Assembly (NCBI GenBank): GCA_010365115.1
Contig: JAAFGX010000009.1
Location: forward strand, 61,049-125,048
Direction of reading: 5' to 3'
DNA length: 64,000 bases
From: Paludibacter sp.
Lineage (GTDB): Bacteria; Bacteroidota; Bacteroidia; Bacteroidales; Paludibacteraceae
Shown here: positions 18,335-29,744 of the stretch, one piece after another
Numbering within the stretch: the stretch's first letter is position 1
Layout of the letters: each line of letters begins with the position of its first letter
Program-made: the position numbers and the translations under genes
The notes under the pieces: generated by a model
Seen by the model: the letters and a program-made list of their open reading frames with translations, nothing else
Database searches by the model: none
What the model was told of the DNA's origin: nothing

Positions 18335-18408
18335 TGACCGCGACAGGATTCAAACCTGTAACCCCCACATCCGTAGTGTGGTACTCTATTCAGTTGAGCT
18401 ACGCAGCC
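18335..18408 (-). tRNA. tRNA-Arg (ACG)
   Basis: Acceptor GGCTGCG / CGCGGTC (two wobble pairs), D-arm GCTC/GAGT, anticodon arm CCACA-CTACGGA-TGTGG with anticodon ACG, T-arm ACAGG/CCTGT with loop TTTGAAT, discriminator A. ACG is expected to be deaminated to ICG and to read CGU/CGC/CGA. CCA is not encoded. Confidence 0.93.
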
Positions 18409-18428
18409 GTTGCTTTGTTTAGCGAGTG

Positions 18429-18436
18429 CAAAGATA
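18429..18436 (-). promoter_or_regulatory. -7 box of tRNA-Arg
   Basis: Minus-strand TATCTTTG, 20 bases upstream of the mature tRNA. Confidence 0.6.
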
Positions 18437-18669
18437 CGGCTATTTTTTAATTCTCCAAAGGAAAAATTCAAATATTTGTGATCGTGTCATTTCACATGAT
18501 ACAAGTCACAAGGTATGAGAGAGTAAATGACTTTCCCTCAACCAAATTTTATTTTATCCGCCCCTAATTATCTTTTATTATTTACTGTTTTGAACAAGTT
18601 TTGAAATTAGTGAGATTTCAAAATGGAAACAATTAACCTAAGGTAGTGATACTTATAAGATAAATACTC

Positions 18670-18677
18670 TATCTTTG
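18670..18677 (+). promoter_or_regulatory. Upstream -7 box, AraC operon leader
   Basis: TATCTTTG. Its transcript would meet the hairpin at 18690 within a few bases. Confidence 0.4.
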
Positions 18678-18757
18678 TATAATTGTTGCTTGCTGTTTAA
18701 AGCTAAATATCTCAAAAACAGCAATTAACGTTTTTTATATCGGACACATACAAAGCA

Positions 18758-18765
18758 TACTTTTG
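18758..18765 (+). promoter_or_regulatory. Downstream -7 box, AraC operon
   Basis: TACTTTTG past the hairpin, leaving a leader of about 225 bases before the regulator ATG. Confidence 0.45.
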
Positions 18766-18996
18766 ATTTTCGCATAAATGACGAACATAAAGTAACAGGT
18801 AAATCCTAACTCACTTCTACATTATTAATATTTCATGACGCTTTGTCTCAAAATAATTATAAAATCTTCAACAACATCCAATTGTACCTTTTTGTCTAAC
18901 TAAATTATTTTACAGGCAAAATTCTTCAACACAAAATTACAAAACATTAAGAATCCAACAATAAATTCATAATCAATCCTCTTTACAATTCTATCA

Positions 18997-19563
18997 ATGA
19001 AAATATTTATTAAATACATGGTCAGCCTTCGTTGCAAAATGGTGGTGAAAGAGGAACTCAAAAAACTCGGACTTCATTTTATCGTGGTTGATTTGGGCGA
19101 AATAGAAATAATGGAAGATATTTCTGATACTCAGAGACACGAGTTAAAAGCTGCATTACAAGATTCAGGACTTGAATTAATGGATGATAAACGCGCTGTA
19201 TTAATTGAAAAAATTAATAATGTAATTGTAGAAATGGTTCACTATTCGGATGAAATGCCAAAAATTAACTACTCTGATTATATAAGCGAAAAATTGAATT
19301 ACGATTATACTTATCTTTCTAACCTCTTTTCCGAGGTGAAGGGCATAACCATACAACAATTCATCATTATTCATAAAATTGAACGGGTAAAAGAATTGCT
19401 CTTATATGATGAACTAAATCTTACAGAAATTTCATATAGACTTCAATATAGTAGCGTTGCCCATCTTTCCAATCAATTTAAAAAAATTACAGGACTATCG
19501 CCCACACAGTTTAAACATTTAAAAAACAAAAAACGCAGCTCAATTGAAGAAATCGGGAATTAA
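18997..19563 (+). CDS. AraC-type DNA-binding transcriptional regulator
   Basis: This 188-residue regulator has a C-terminal AraC double helix-turn-helix (about 85-180): DYTYLSNLFSEVKGITIQQF is the first unit, and LTEISYRLQYSSVAHLSNQFKKITGLSP the second, recognition-helix unit. The N-terminal 80 residues are not a sugar-binding cupin and have no assigned ligand. The gene is 17 bases upstream of a hybrid histidine kinase, so they are probably one operon. The regulator could be an output of that system, although no receiver domain is attached. Bacteroidota often keep this small regulator next to signalling genes. Confidence 0.85.
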   Translation: MKIFIKYMVSLRCKMVVKEELKKLGLHFIVVDLGEIEIMEDISDTQRHELKAALQDSGLELMDDKRAVLIEKINNVIVEMVHYSDEMPKINYSDYISEKLNYDYTYLSNLFSEVKGITIQQFIIIHKIERVKELLLYDELNLTEISYRLQYSSVAHLSNQFKKITGLSPTQFKHLKNKKRSSIEEIGN

Positions 19564-19580
19564 AAACCCGACGCAATAAT

Positions 19581-22734
<3,154 letters not shown>

Positions 22735-22745
<11 letters not shown>

Positions 22746-23172
22746 AATAAAACTATTTCTAGTTGATGACGATACCGTTTTTTTAAAATTACTTGAGATT
22801 GAATTTCTGGAACATGCTGATTTTGAAATTGAAACATTTCCTACAGGGGAACTTTGCATTGAAAGTCTGTCGCATAAACCGGATGTAATTGTATTGGATT
22901 ATTACCTCGATGGAGTTGACCGAGATGCAATAAACGGCCTCGAAACATTAGATAAAATTAAGGCTTTCGATCCTGAAATTCCTGTCATTATGTTATCTTC
23001 GCAAGATAAAATTGATGTGGCCATCAATTGTATGCATCATGCTGCTTACGATTACGTGGTAAAAAGTGAAACAGCATTTATGCGTTTACAAAAAATTATT
23101 TCTACTATTTTTGAACATACAAAATTAAAAAAGCAATTGAACTGGTATATGGAGAGAGCGGAGAGAATGTAA
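22735..23172 (+). CDS. Single-domain response regulator, copy 1
   Basis: This 145-residue CheY-like receiver has no output domain. The acidic pocket is DDD at 11-13, the phospho-Asp is D55 in VLDYYLDG, and the conserved Lys lies in YVVKSE. The ATG at 22735 is preferred: it overlaps the kinase stop by 11 bases (ATGAAGAATAAA arrangement), giving translational coupling. An earlier ATG at 22714 is possible. A C-terminal basic tail, KLKKQLNWYMER, extends beyond the receiver fold. It is the probable phosphate acceptor of the upstream kinase's HPt domain. Confidence 0.9.
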
Positions 23173-23540
23173 GATAGTTGGTAGCAGCCCCCTAAATCCC
23201 CCAATAGGGAACTTTAAGGCCTATGCTACATAAATTTAGTGAAAATGTAATCTAAAAGATACGAGACGATGCTAATTTCGTTCCACGATATTTATCCCGA
23301 ATTATCGGGAGGAGTTAGGGGTATATAATTGAAGAATCCTTGTAAACATAAGTTTGCAAGGATTTTTTTTCTGGATGTGTGATTAATGTAATTCTTTTTA
23401 GTTATTGTGTAACACTTTCCTTGCATACATTCGTCAAATTTGCAAAGTGGAATTTTATTCACTTATGAAATCATGAAAATGCTTTTTTAGCATGCAAATG
23501 TGGAATAAAAAAGAAGCTGACTATATTAAAAACCTTAATT
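23173..23540. other. Spacer between the duplicated response regulators
   Basis: No gene is seen. It holds a C-rich patch GCCCCCTAAATCCCCC (from 23187) and a complementary-looking GGAGTTAGGGG (near 23310), a small hairpin TCCCGA-ATTA-TCGGGA, and the terminator at 23335. A similar C-rich patch occurs at 55480. Confidence 0.5.
23335..23370 (+). terminator. Terminator of the AraC-kinase-regulator operon
   Basis: The stem AATCCTTGTAAAC / GTTTGCAAGGATT (one wobble) is followed by eight T's. Confidence 0.8.
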
Positions 23541-23969
23541 ATGAAAAATAAAATAAAACTTTTTTTAGTCGATGACGACTCAGTATTTTTAAAATTACTT
23601 GAGATAGAACTTCTTGAACATGCAGACTTTGAGATTGAAACATATCCAACTGGTGAACTTTGCATTGAGAATCTGAAGAATAAACCGGATGCAATCGTAT
23701 TGGATTACTACCTCGATGGAATTGACCGCGATGCTATGAACGGTCTTGAGACATTAGATGAAATTAAGGCTTTCAATCCTGAAATTCCAGTTGTCATGTT
23801 GTCTTCGCAAGACAATATCGACATTGCTATTAACTGTATGCATCATGCTGCTTTCGATTACGTGGTGAAAAGCGAAACTGCCTTTTTGCGTTTACAAAAA
23901 ATTATCACCACTATTTTTGAGCAAAAAAAACTAAAGAAACAATTGAACTGGTATATGGAGAGAATGTAA
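23541..23969 (+). CDS. Single-domain response regulator, copy 2
   Basis: These 142 residues differ from the preceding regulator at about 20 positions by eye, and all receiver active-site residues are kept: DDD, D55 in VLDYYLDG, and the Lys in YVVKSE. It lies beyond the operon terminator, so it may be transcribed separately. The close similarity points to a recent tandem duplication. Whether both copies receive phosphate from the same kinase, or one acts as a phosphate sink, cannot be told. Confidence 0.88.
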   Translation: MKNKIKLFLVDDDSVFLKLLEIELLEHADFEIETYPTGELCIENLKNKPDAIVLDYYLDGIDRDAMNGLETLDEIKAFNPEIPVVMLSSQDNIDIAINCMHHAAFDYVVKSETAFLRLQKIITTIFEQKKLKKQLNWYMERM

Positions 23970-24366
23970 ATGCAATTGATGATTTTACTATAGTTTACAT
24001 TGTACCGGAGATTATCAAAACAAGGCATTCTACTGTTCATTCAATCCTCTATATTCCACCTTTTCTCACTTATTTAGTACCTTACAAAATTTGGAACTGA
24101 GGTTTTTCAGCTTTGAAAGTGGGTAACTAATGCTTAAAAAAATAATCACTAAAATATAGGGAGCTTAGATTTTGTCGTTATAAATTATACCAGAGCTCCA
24201 TGGGAGCGACATTATTTGCTCTTTATTTTTTACCGGACAACAATGGTTATAAATATAACAGCACTGCAAATACAACTGTTGACAATGTAATGTTTATTTT
24301 TCAGCAAAACTAACAAACCCAAAATATTACTCATAATCAATTGATACAAGCGGCTTATAAATGAAT
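23970..24366. other. Non-coding region with repeat fragments
   Basis: No gene is seen. Around 24190-24245 there is a fragment (GAGCTCCATGGGAGCGAC ... TTACCGGACAACAATGG) with the look of a GC-rich intergenic repeat; only one copy is in this window. Confidence 0.4.
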
Positions 24367-24590
24367 AATACCGATTGCAGAAATAATTCAGTCCAATGTC
24401 GACCCTGCCTGCCGCAGGCAAGTGCGTCTAATGGAACATTCCGTATAAAGGGATTGTACTGTTTATTTCTCCCGTGTGACGGGATCTCCGCTATGCTACG
24501 ATATGCCTTCCGCAAGCGGAATTCCGAAATACTCGATCGGCATTATACCAAAGTTGACTTTGGGCTGAAATAAAAATTCATTTGGTATAA
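24367..24590 (+). repeat. Dispersed hairpin element, copy D
   Basis: It begins AATACCGATTGC and includes the GCCTG-CCG-CAGGC hairpin, an extra insertion with CTCCCG-TGTGA-CGGGAT, the TTCCGC-AA-GCGGAA hairpin and the terminus GATCGGCATTA. The last hairpin is degenerate inside, but its outer stem TACCAAA / TTTGGTA pairs perfectly and differs from copy C (TACCAAC / GTTGGTA) by a compensated change. Confidence 0.75.
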
Positions 24591-24624
24591 AAGGTCTGCG
24601 GAATATATCCGACAGACCTTTTTA
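24587..24624. terminator. Terminator downstream of the STN/lipoprotein operon
   Basis: Stem AAGGTCTG-C-GGA / TCC-GA-CAGACCTT with T-rich flank, between the repeat and the lipoprotein stop. Confidence 0.7.
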
Positions 24625-24648
24625 TTTATTTTAATTATGTTATTTTCT

Positions 24649-25500
24649 TTATCTTTTCAAGTTAATTGCTTTGGTAACACCATTAATGGTTAAAGTTGCT
24701 TTATTATCTTTTGTGCCATCACCATAATCCATTACAGCTGATCTGTTTTCAGATTCCATAATCACTTTTCCTTTAACGAAAAATGGATATCCTCCGATAA
24801 TAATCAATGGATTTGTTTCATCAATAGTATTCGTGTATGTAATACCTTTGGCATTTACACCATTTGTTGAACCAGTAATTGAAAAGGTATCGTCCCAATA
24901 AACAAATGGAGTAGCATTGTTATCAATACGTGTGCGGGTTCTGTTCGAATTCCATGTTACAACTTTTCCATCGGCAGCACGTATAATTGTGTCTTTGGCA
25001 ACAGTCGTCATACTTGGCTGTATGTCAGTGTTTAATCCATTGTTAGTAATAATTTTTGAACCTTTAAGCTGATTGTCATTAATGAAAAAATTATCATAAG
25101 TGATTGTTCTTGTTGATCCGCTCAAAGCCATACGACCACTTAATGTTACAATAATTTTTCCTTTCAGGACATTACCACGTTTTCCGATATAACCGTTTGT
25201 TCCAAAGTCGATAGTGATAACTTTAGGAAAAACTTTAGGATCGGAACTGTCAACAGTAATTAAAACACTATCAACATTCACTACGCTTTTTACTTTTTGG
25301 TAGCTCGAATTTTCAAAATCCTGCGCATACTGTTCGACACTACTGATTACTTCGTCGTTCATACTTGCCACCTGAGCCTCATCAGTAGCAGTAACAGTCA
25401 TTGCAGCATTTGAACCCAAACTAAAATCTCCATTACAAGACACCAAAGTGGTTAATCCGAAGGCAACTGCAATTGCAACTAAAAAATTTACTTTTTTCAT
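24649..25500 (-). CDS. Predicted lipoprotein of unknown function
   Basis: The 283 residues begin with a lipoprotein signal (MKKVNFLVAIAVAFGL, lipobox LVSC). The ATG at 25500 is chosen because it starts this signal; the frame runs on to 25584 without sense. The mature part is rich in beta-strand patterns with alternating Thr/Ile and repeated strand-turn motifs (KVITIDFG, KGKIIVTLSG, ITYDNFFIN). No catalytic motif is visible. It is the last gene of the ECF sigma/FecR/STN operon, which suggests a cell-surface or periplasmic partner of the STN protein. Confidence 0.75.
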   Translation of the reverse strand: MKKVNFLVAIAVAFGLTTLVSCNGDFSLGSNAAMTVTATDEAQVASMNDEVISSVEQYAQDFENSSYQKVKSVVNVDSVLITVDSSDPKVFPKVITIDFGTNGYIGKRGNVLKGKIIVTLSGRMALSGSTRTITYDNFFINDNQLKGSKIITNNGLNTDIQPSMTTVAKDTIIRAADGKVVTWNSNRTRTRIDNNATPFVYWDDTFSITGSTNGVNAKGITYTNTIDETNPLIIIGGYPFFVKGKVIMESENRSAVMDYGDGTKDNKATLTINGVTKAINLKR

Positions 25501-25607
25501 ATCAATTATTTTTTTAAAGTTTTTTTGAATTAATTTCTTATTTATATTTCTAAGACAAATGAGAATAAAACTACCACTATTCAAGATATTCTTTTTTTTT
25601 GAGAAAT

Positions 25608-26696
25608 CTAACTATTTTTCTTGAAAAGCAGATTTTTTAGATCAACTTTTACTCCAACCGAATATCCGATTCCCACCAATAAACCCAAATCTGTAGTGGA
25701 AATTGTACTTACATAGCTTGATTTTATTAAATTTATGCTAGGACCAGCAAAAATTTTAAAACTACTTCCAATTGAATAATTTAAGACAGGAATAAACTGT
25801 GTATTTGATGCCCGCACTTGTAACAAATAGGATTTTCCAGCTATAAGTGAATTCTGTAACAGATCAAAGTTCACACTAAAATATTTATCTATTTTAATAT
25901 TAACTCCTACTCCTACTCCTAATAAATAAGAATCGTTATAATCCGATCCAATTGATACTATTGAATATATGTTCGAAAGTCCTGCGCGAACTGAAAGCGC
26001 CGCCAATTGGTTATTGAATGAAATTCCCATTACCAGAAACCCGTTCTTTTTTATAAAATTGCCAAATCCGGATTTAGAAATTTTTGTTGAATCAATTTTC
26101 TGTATCTCAGGTGCCAAATCCAATCTATTTGATAGAGTATCTTCAATAACGGTTGTTACTAAAATTGTATCTTTTGGCTCTATGGGATTTGAGTTTTCAA
26201 TAATAACAACTGAATCTGCTTTTTGCTGATCCAACTGAGAAATTGTAGTATCAACTAGTGGAGGTAAAACAAGTCGTTCAAGAGTAGCGCTTTTATTGAT
26301 TTTTCCGTCTAATTTTGTATTTTGAATAGATGCTTTTTCTTGTTTAGTTTTACTTGTTAAAGAGCTTGATACACTAACTCTTTGTAAAACAATATATTTT
26401 CCATTCAATTTATATTGGACATTTTTCGGCAAGATTTCATTAAGAGTTGCGTCGAGGCTTAAATTTGTTTTAGATGTGATTTTAATCGATTGATTATCTG
26501 AAATTTTTGTGGGGTCGTACGAAAAAATGCATCCTGTTTGAGTGCTGATGGCATTTAGTGCTGATTTTAGAGTGATTGACCCAGTTGGTAGTATTATCTT
26601 TTTATTAGTTATGTTGTTTTGTCCGTTTACAAGAAAAACTAAAAGCAAAAGTATCCACAACAAAGTCATACGAGTCAGATTGGTCATTCCTGCCAT
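25608..26696 (-). CDS. STN-domain envelope protein with predicted beta-strand C-terminus
   Basis: The 362 residues start with a signal sequence (about 9-25, ending NGQ). An STN-like domain follows (about 33-105: LKSALNAISTQTGCIFSYDP ... LNGKYIVLQ), the fold that contacts FecR-type regulators in TonB-dependent receptors. A disordered Ser/Lys/Asp linker (105-205) precedes a C-terminal domain (about 210-362) with amphipathic strands and Gly/Ser patterns like a small outer-membrane barrel. There is no carboxypeptidase-regulatory or TonB plug domain, so this is not SusC. It starts on the base after the fecR stop. MAGM offers two close start choices (26696 or 26687). Confidence 0.7.
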   Translation of the reverse strand: MAGMTNLTRMTLLWILLLLVFLVNGQNNITNKKIILPTGSITLKSALNAISTQTGCIFSYDPTKISDNQSIKITSKTNLSLDATLNEILPKNVQYKLNGKYIVLQRVSVSSSLTSKTKQEKASIQNTKLDGKINKSATLERLVLPPLVDTTISQLDQQKADSVVIIENSNPIEPKDTILVTTVIEDTLSNRLDLAPEIQKIDSTKISKSGFGNFIKKNGFLVMGISFNNQLAALSVRAGLSNIYSIVSIGSDYNDSYLLGVGVGVNIKIDKYFSVNFDLLQNSLIAGKSYLLQVRASNTQFIPVLNYSIGSSFKIFAGPSINLIKSSYVSTISTTDLGLLVGIGYSVGVKVDLKNLLFKKNS

Positions 26697-27686
26697 TTAA
26701 TTTTTATTACTCAATTGATAACCATTTATATTTCTCTTAACGTTCAGATTCAACGTTTCAGTCATAATTTGAAGTATAACATTTACATCTTCGCCATCGA
26801 AATTCACTGTAATTCTCCGATTTCCAATTGATTGTTCAGCCAACCTTATGTCAATATTATACGCATTACTAATAATTTCTATTGCATCATTCAATGAAAC
26901 ATTTTCAAAATCGATATGTTGAGCACCTACAATGCCTGAATTAGAATGTTGAGACAGCACTTTGAAAATCTTTGTTTTTTTGTTGTAAATTCCGCTTTCA
27001 AAGGCATTCAGAATTAATCCATTATTATTTAATGTGTAAAAATGAATTTGACCTTCACGTACACTTACCTTCACCACATCACTTTCGGGTAATGCTTTCA
27101 CTGTAAAAACAGTACCGATATCTTCTATAAAAGTTTCGTTGGCTATCACTTTTAGTTTTCTTTTTCCTTTGTGTCCAACATAAAAAGTGGCTTCGCCGCT
27201 TAAATGTAGTTCATTTTCATTATTTGAGTATTTTGAACTGTAAGTAATCTTACTGTTTTTCGATAGATTTATTTTAGTTTCGTCGGACAATTGGATTTGT
27301 TTTGGAGTCATTTCGGTGGCAAAAACAACTTCTTTTTCTGAAGTGATAATATAAAGTGCTGTGGCAGAAATAAAAACAAATACAATAACACTTGCTGCAC
27401 GGAACAACCAACTTTTATAAAAAGGTTTCAGGTTTAATTCAATAGAAGGTCTGTTAGTATCAGTTTTAGAAATATAAGCCATAAAAACTTTTTTTGCTTC
27501 AGAAGTTTTTAGAGCAGGAGTATCACTTTTTTTTAGTTGTACCTGTTCGTACAACCTGGTCATTTCATTAAAATACTGTTCGTTTTTATCAGATTCTGCA
27601 ATCCATTCTTCCAAAAACGTCAAATCACTTTCGGATGCATTTCCACTAAAATAGCGCGCCAGCAAGTTGTCTATATTATTTTTCAT
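26697..27686 (-). CDS. FecR-family anti-sigma factor
   Basis: The 329 residues form the usual layout: a cytoplasmic N-terminus (1-90) with WIAESDKNEQYF to hold the sigma factor, one membrane helix (about 92-113), a periplasmic FecR domain (about 120-215: KQIQLSDETKINLSKNSKITY, then GEATFYV), and a C-terminal DUF4974/STN-like domain (about 250-325: FENVSLNDAIEIISNAYNIDI). It is predicted to inhibit, or to activate on signal, the ECF sigma factor encoded 7 bases upstream. Confidence 0.93.
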   Translation of the reverse strand: MKNNIDNLLARYFSGNASESDLTFLEEWIAESDKNEQYFNEMTRLYEQVQLKKSDTPALKTSEAKKVFMAYISKTDTNRPSIELNLKPFYKSWLFRAASVIVFVFISATALYIITSEKEVVFATEMTPKQIQLSDETKINLSKNSKITYSSKYSNNENELHLSGEATFYVGHKGKRKLKVIANETFIEDIGTVFTVKALPESDVVKVSVREGQIHFYTLNNNGLILNAFESGIYNKKTKIFKVLSQHSNSGIVGAQHIDFENVSLNDAIEIISNAYNIDIRLAEQSIGNRRITVNFDGEDVNVILQIMTETLNLNVKRNINGYQLSNKN

Positions 27687-27693
27687 GGCTAAG

Positions 27694-28254
27694 TTAGTTG
27701 AAATTTTGAAGGAGAATTAATACGGTTAAAAATTCAATTAGTTCTACCCGAAGTAGTTTAAGTGCTTTAGAAATATGGTTTTCTACTGTATTGGTAGAAA
27801 TATTTAAGTTTTTTGCTATCTCACTGTATGATAATTGTTCCAGTCTGCTCATTTCGAAGACCCGTTTGCATTGTGGCGGCAATTTTTCCATTGCGTTTTC
27901 AATGGCTTTCTGCAATTCATTGCCTTCAATATGTTCTGATGTTGAATTTACGTCATTATTTACTGTTGATATAAAATTCTGATTATGTACCTTATGACTC
28001 GTTATTTGTTGAATCTGGTTTAAACTGTCGTTATGAACCATTCTATATAAATATGAATTAATGGAACTTCTAATATCTAGCTTTTCATGCTGGTCCCACA
28101 ATTTGCAAAAGACTCTCTGTACCACATCTTCCGCTTCATCCATATCACGCAAAATGGAGAATGCATAACGGCACAAGGGTTCGTACCAACTGTCAAACAG
28201 TTCTTCAAATGCCAAATGATTACCTTCGCGCAATGCCTTTATAGTCTCAATCAT
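27694..28254 (-). CDS. ECF-type RNA polymerase sigma factor (FecI-like)
   Basis: These 186 residues contain region 2 (about 10-80, with LCRYAFSILRDMDEAEDVVQRVFCKLW) and region 4 (about 125-175, with LPPQCKRVFEMSRLEQLSYSEIAKNLNISTNTVENHISKAL). There is no membrane part. It is the first gene of a four-gene operon with FecR, STN protein and lipoprotein. The expected role is transcription of its own operon and perhaps outer-membrane genes elsewhere when the signal arrives. Confidence 0.95.
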   Translation of the reverse strand: MIETIKALREGNHLAFEELFDSWYEPLCRYAFSILRDMDEAEDVVQRVFCKLWDQHEKLDIRSSINSYLYRMVHNDSLNQIQQITSHKVHNQNFISTVNNDVNSTSEHIEGNELQKAIENAMEKLPPQCKRVFEMSRLEQLSYSEIAKNLNISTNTVENHISKALKLLRVELIEFLTVLILLQNFN

Positions 28255-28292
28255 GAACCCCTGAAGTATTTAATCTGTAATTTTAAGTAGGG

Positions 28293-28300
28293 CAAAGATA
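28293..28300 (-). promoter_or_regulatory. -7 box of the ECF/FecR operon
   Basis: Minus-strand TATCTTTG, 38 bases upstream of the sigma factor start. This is a housekeeping-type box. Confidence 0.55.
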
Positions 28301-28406
28301 ATAATTTAGTTCAATTTTAGTTACAATACTTTTATTGCTTACTAATATGACAAGCAAACCTTAACTAACCACTAGTTACAAGTATAAAAAACCGCAAAAT
28401 AAAAAC

Positions 28407-28447
28407 AAAGGTCAAATACAGAAGATTTCACTTCCATATTTGACCTT
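28407..28447 (-). terminator. Terminator of the second ECF operon
   Basis: The stem AAGGTCAAATA / TATTTGACCTT is followed on the minus strand by a T-rich run. It lies 22 bases past the membrane-protein stop. Confidence 0.75.
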
Positions 28448-28468
28448 GTGTTAAATTTATGTATGTTA

Positions 28469-28912
28469 TCACTGATTGTAAACAACTACAGGACCTTTAA
28501 CAAACTGAGTTACAACTATACCGTAAAATAAATGTCCTATAATACTTCCAATCGCTATTAAACTCATGCTTCCTTCCAGTGGCGGCATTGATCCCATCAA
28601 CCATCCCATTATAGCTATGGCAATTTGAGCAAAAACAAAAACCGCCAAGCCAAATAATGCACCTTTTAAAACCTTATTATTTATTCTTGCTACAATTTTA
28701 CTAAAAATAAAAGTATACGATAATGCGAAAATAATACCTATCATAAAATGCATGATCCAACCAACAAAGACTGGCACGCCTAACAACATTGAAAGCATTT
28801 GTCCAATATTCATTTTGGGCAATCCCATCATGGGAGCTAAAAACATTACGATTGTCATTACTAATGTGGCCACTATACCACCAATAATTGATTGTTGAAT
28901 CCTGTTATTCAT
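28469..28912 (-). CDS. Four-helix membrane protein (DUF6789-like)
   Basis: This 147-residue protein has four hydrophobic helices (about 8-28, 40-72, 84-106, 115-138) rich in Gly and Met, resembling DUF6789-type proteins. No transport or catalytic motif is visible. It is 43 bases downstream of the Cys-repeat protein and ends the operon that starts with the ECF/zinc-finger pair, so it is probably regulated by that sigma factor. Many Met residues on helices could suggest metal handling, but that is speculative. Confidence 0.65.
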   Translation of the reverse strand: MNNRIQQSIIGGIVATLVMTIVMFLAPMMGLPKMNIGQMLSMLLGVPVFVGWIMHFMIGIIFALSYTFIFSKIVARINNKVLKGALFGLAVFVFAQIAIAIMGWLMGSMPPLEGSMSLIAIGSIIGHLFYGIVVTQFVKGPVVVYNQ

Positions 28913-28955
28913 TATTTTATAATTTTTAAAGTTTAATAATTAAGATCTGAATTAC

Positions 28956-29303
28956 TTACATTTTTTTACAGGCATCGGTACAAACATGTCCTTTTTCACC
29001 GTGTGCATATACATGTTTTCCATCTTTACAAGCTGCAGTACAAACATGATCTTTTAAAGCAGGCATTTCTGCTTTTGCTGTTATTGATTTTCCAGTCATT
29101 GCTTTTTTACAAGCATCGGTACAAACCTGACCCTTTTCGTCATGTGCATAAACATGATTTCCATTTGTACAGGCATCCGTACAAACATGTTTTGTCATTT
29201 CAGTTTTTTGAGGAGCTTCCTTGTCTTTTTTTGTGGTGGTTTGTGCACTTACTGCAACCGAAGAACCAAGGAAAATTACGAGGGCAAAAATTAATTTTTT
29301 CAT
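28956..29303 (-). CDS. Secreted Cys/His-rich repeat protein
   Basis: The 115 residues begin with a signal peptide (about 1-21). The mature chain holds four CxxxC pairs (41-45, 61-65, 88-92, 108-112) in two duplicated modules of pattern HVCTxAC-xxGxHVYAH-xEKGxVCTDAC. Each module puts two CxxxC pairs and three His around a short core, which suits binding of a metal such as zinc or copper, or a disulfide-rich fold. No named family is recognised. It sits downstream of an ECF sigma and a zinc-finger anti-sigma factor, which suggests stress induction. Confidence 0.7.
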   Translation of the reverse strand: MKKLIFALVIFLGSSVAVSAQTTTKKDKEAPQKTEMTKHVCTDACTNGNHVYAHDEKGQVCTDACKKAMTGKSITAKAEMPALKDHVCTAACKDGKHVYAHGEKGHVCTDACKKM

Positions 29304-29470
29304 TTTGTTTGAGTTTTAACTGTTTATATAAATTTTGATTTACAAATAAACAGTCGTCGGAAATAGTAAATCCTGACAAATAAAACAAAATAATTTAGAA
29401 AATGTTTTTGAAGTCTAATTTATAACGCTTATTTTCAAGTAATTAAATGTCTAATAAAAAAAATAATAAT

Positions 29471-29737
29471 TTAATTCAATTTCGATTTAATTTTCTTTTT
29501 TAGCAATTCATTATTGATGGTGGGAACATTGTTTTTGTTGTGGTTATGAATATAATGATGAAGCATATCATCCATCAAACTACTTTGTTTTTGGTAGGTG
29601 GTACAGGCATCACACATGCTGGTATGCATGCGCAATCTTATTTTTTCGTAGAGCGAAAGCCCTACAATCAGATTCTTATCGATTAACTCGCTTGCTTTTT
29701 TGCAAGAAAGCATAAAAAAATTCATTATTTTTTTCAT
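29471..29737 (-). CDS. Small zinc-finger anti-sigma factor
   Basis: The 88 residues contain CKKASELIDK and HTSMCDAC, the C...HxxxCxxC pattern of zinc-binding (ZAS/zf-HC2) anti-sigma factors. No membrane helix follows, so it is probably cytosolic; soluble ZAS proteins of the RsrA type sense thiol oxidation through these Cys. It starts 7 bases after the ECF sigma stop, the classical cognate arrangement. Start choice is uncertain within MKKIMNFFM. Confidence 0.8.
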   Translation of the reverse strand: MKKIMNFFMLSCKKASELIDKNLIVGLSLYEKIRLRMHTSMCDACTTYQKQSSLMDDMLHHYIHNHNKNNVPTINNELLKKKIKSKLN

Positions 29738-29744
29738 CTCCTGT

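Larger units (their letters stand above)
18437..18996. other. Long leader region of the AraC/histidine kinase operon
   Basis: No gene is seen. Two plus-strand -7 boxes are present (18670-18677 TATCTTTG and 18758-18765 TACTTTTG). Between them is a hairpin TTGCTGTTT / AAACAGCAA (18690-18724) followed by TTTTTT at 18731, terminator-like. A transcript from the first box could end early at that hairpin. Confidence 0.45.

Noticed and set aside
24361-24573. Open frame over repeat copy D
   Set aside because: Non-coding repeat; no start signals or homology features.
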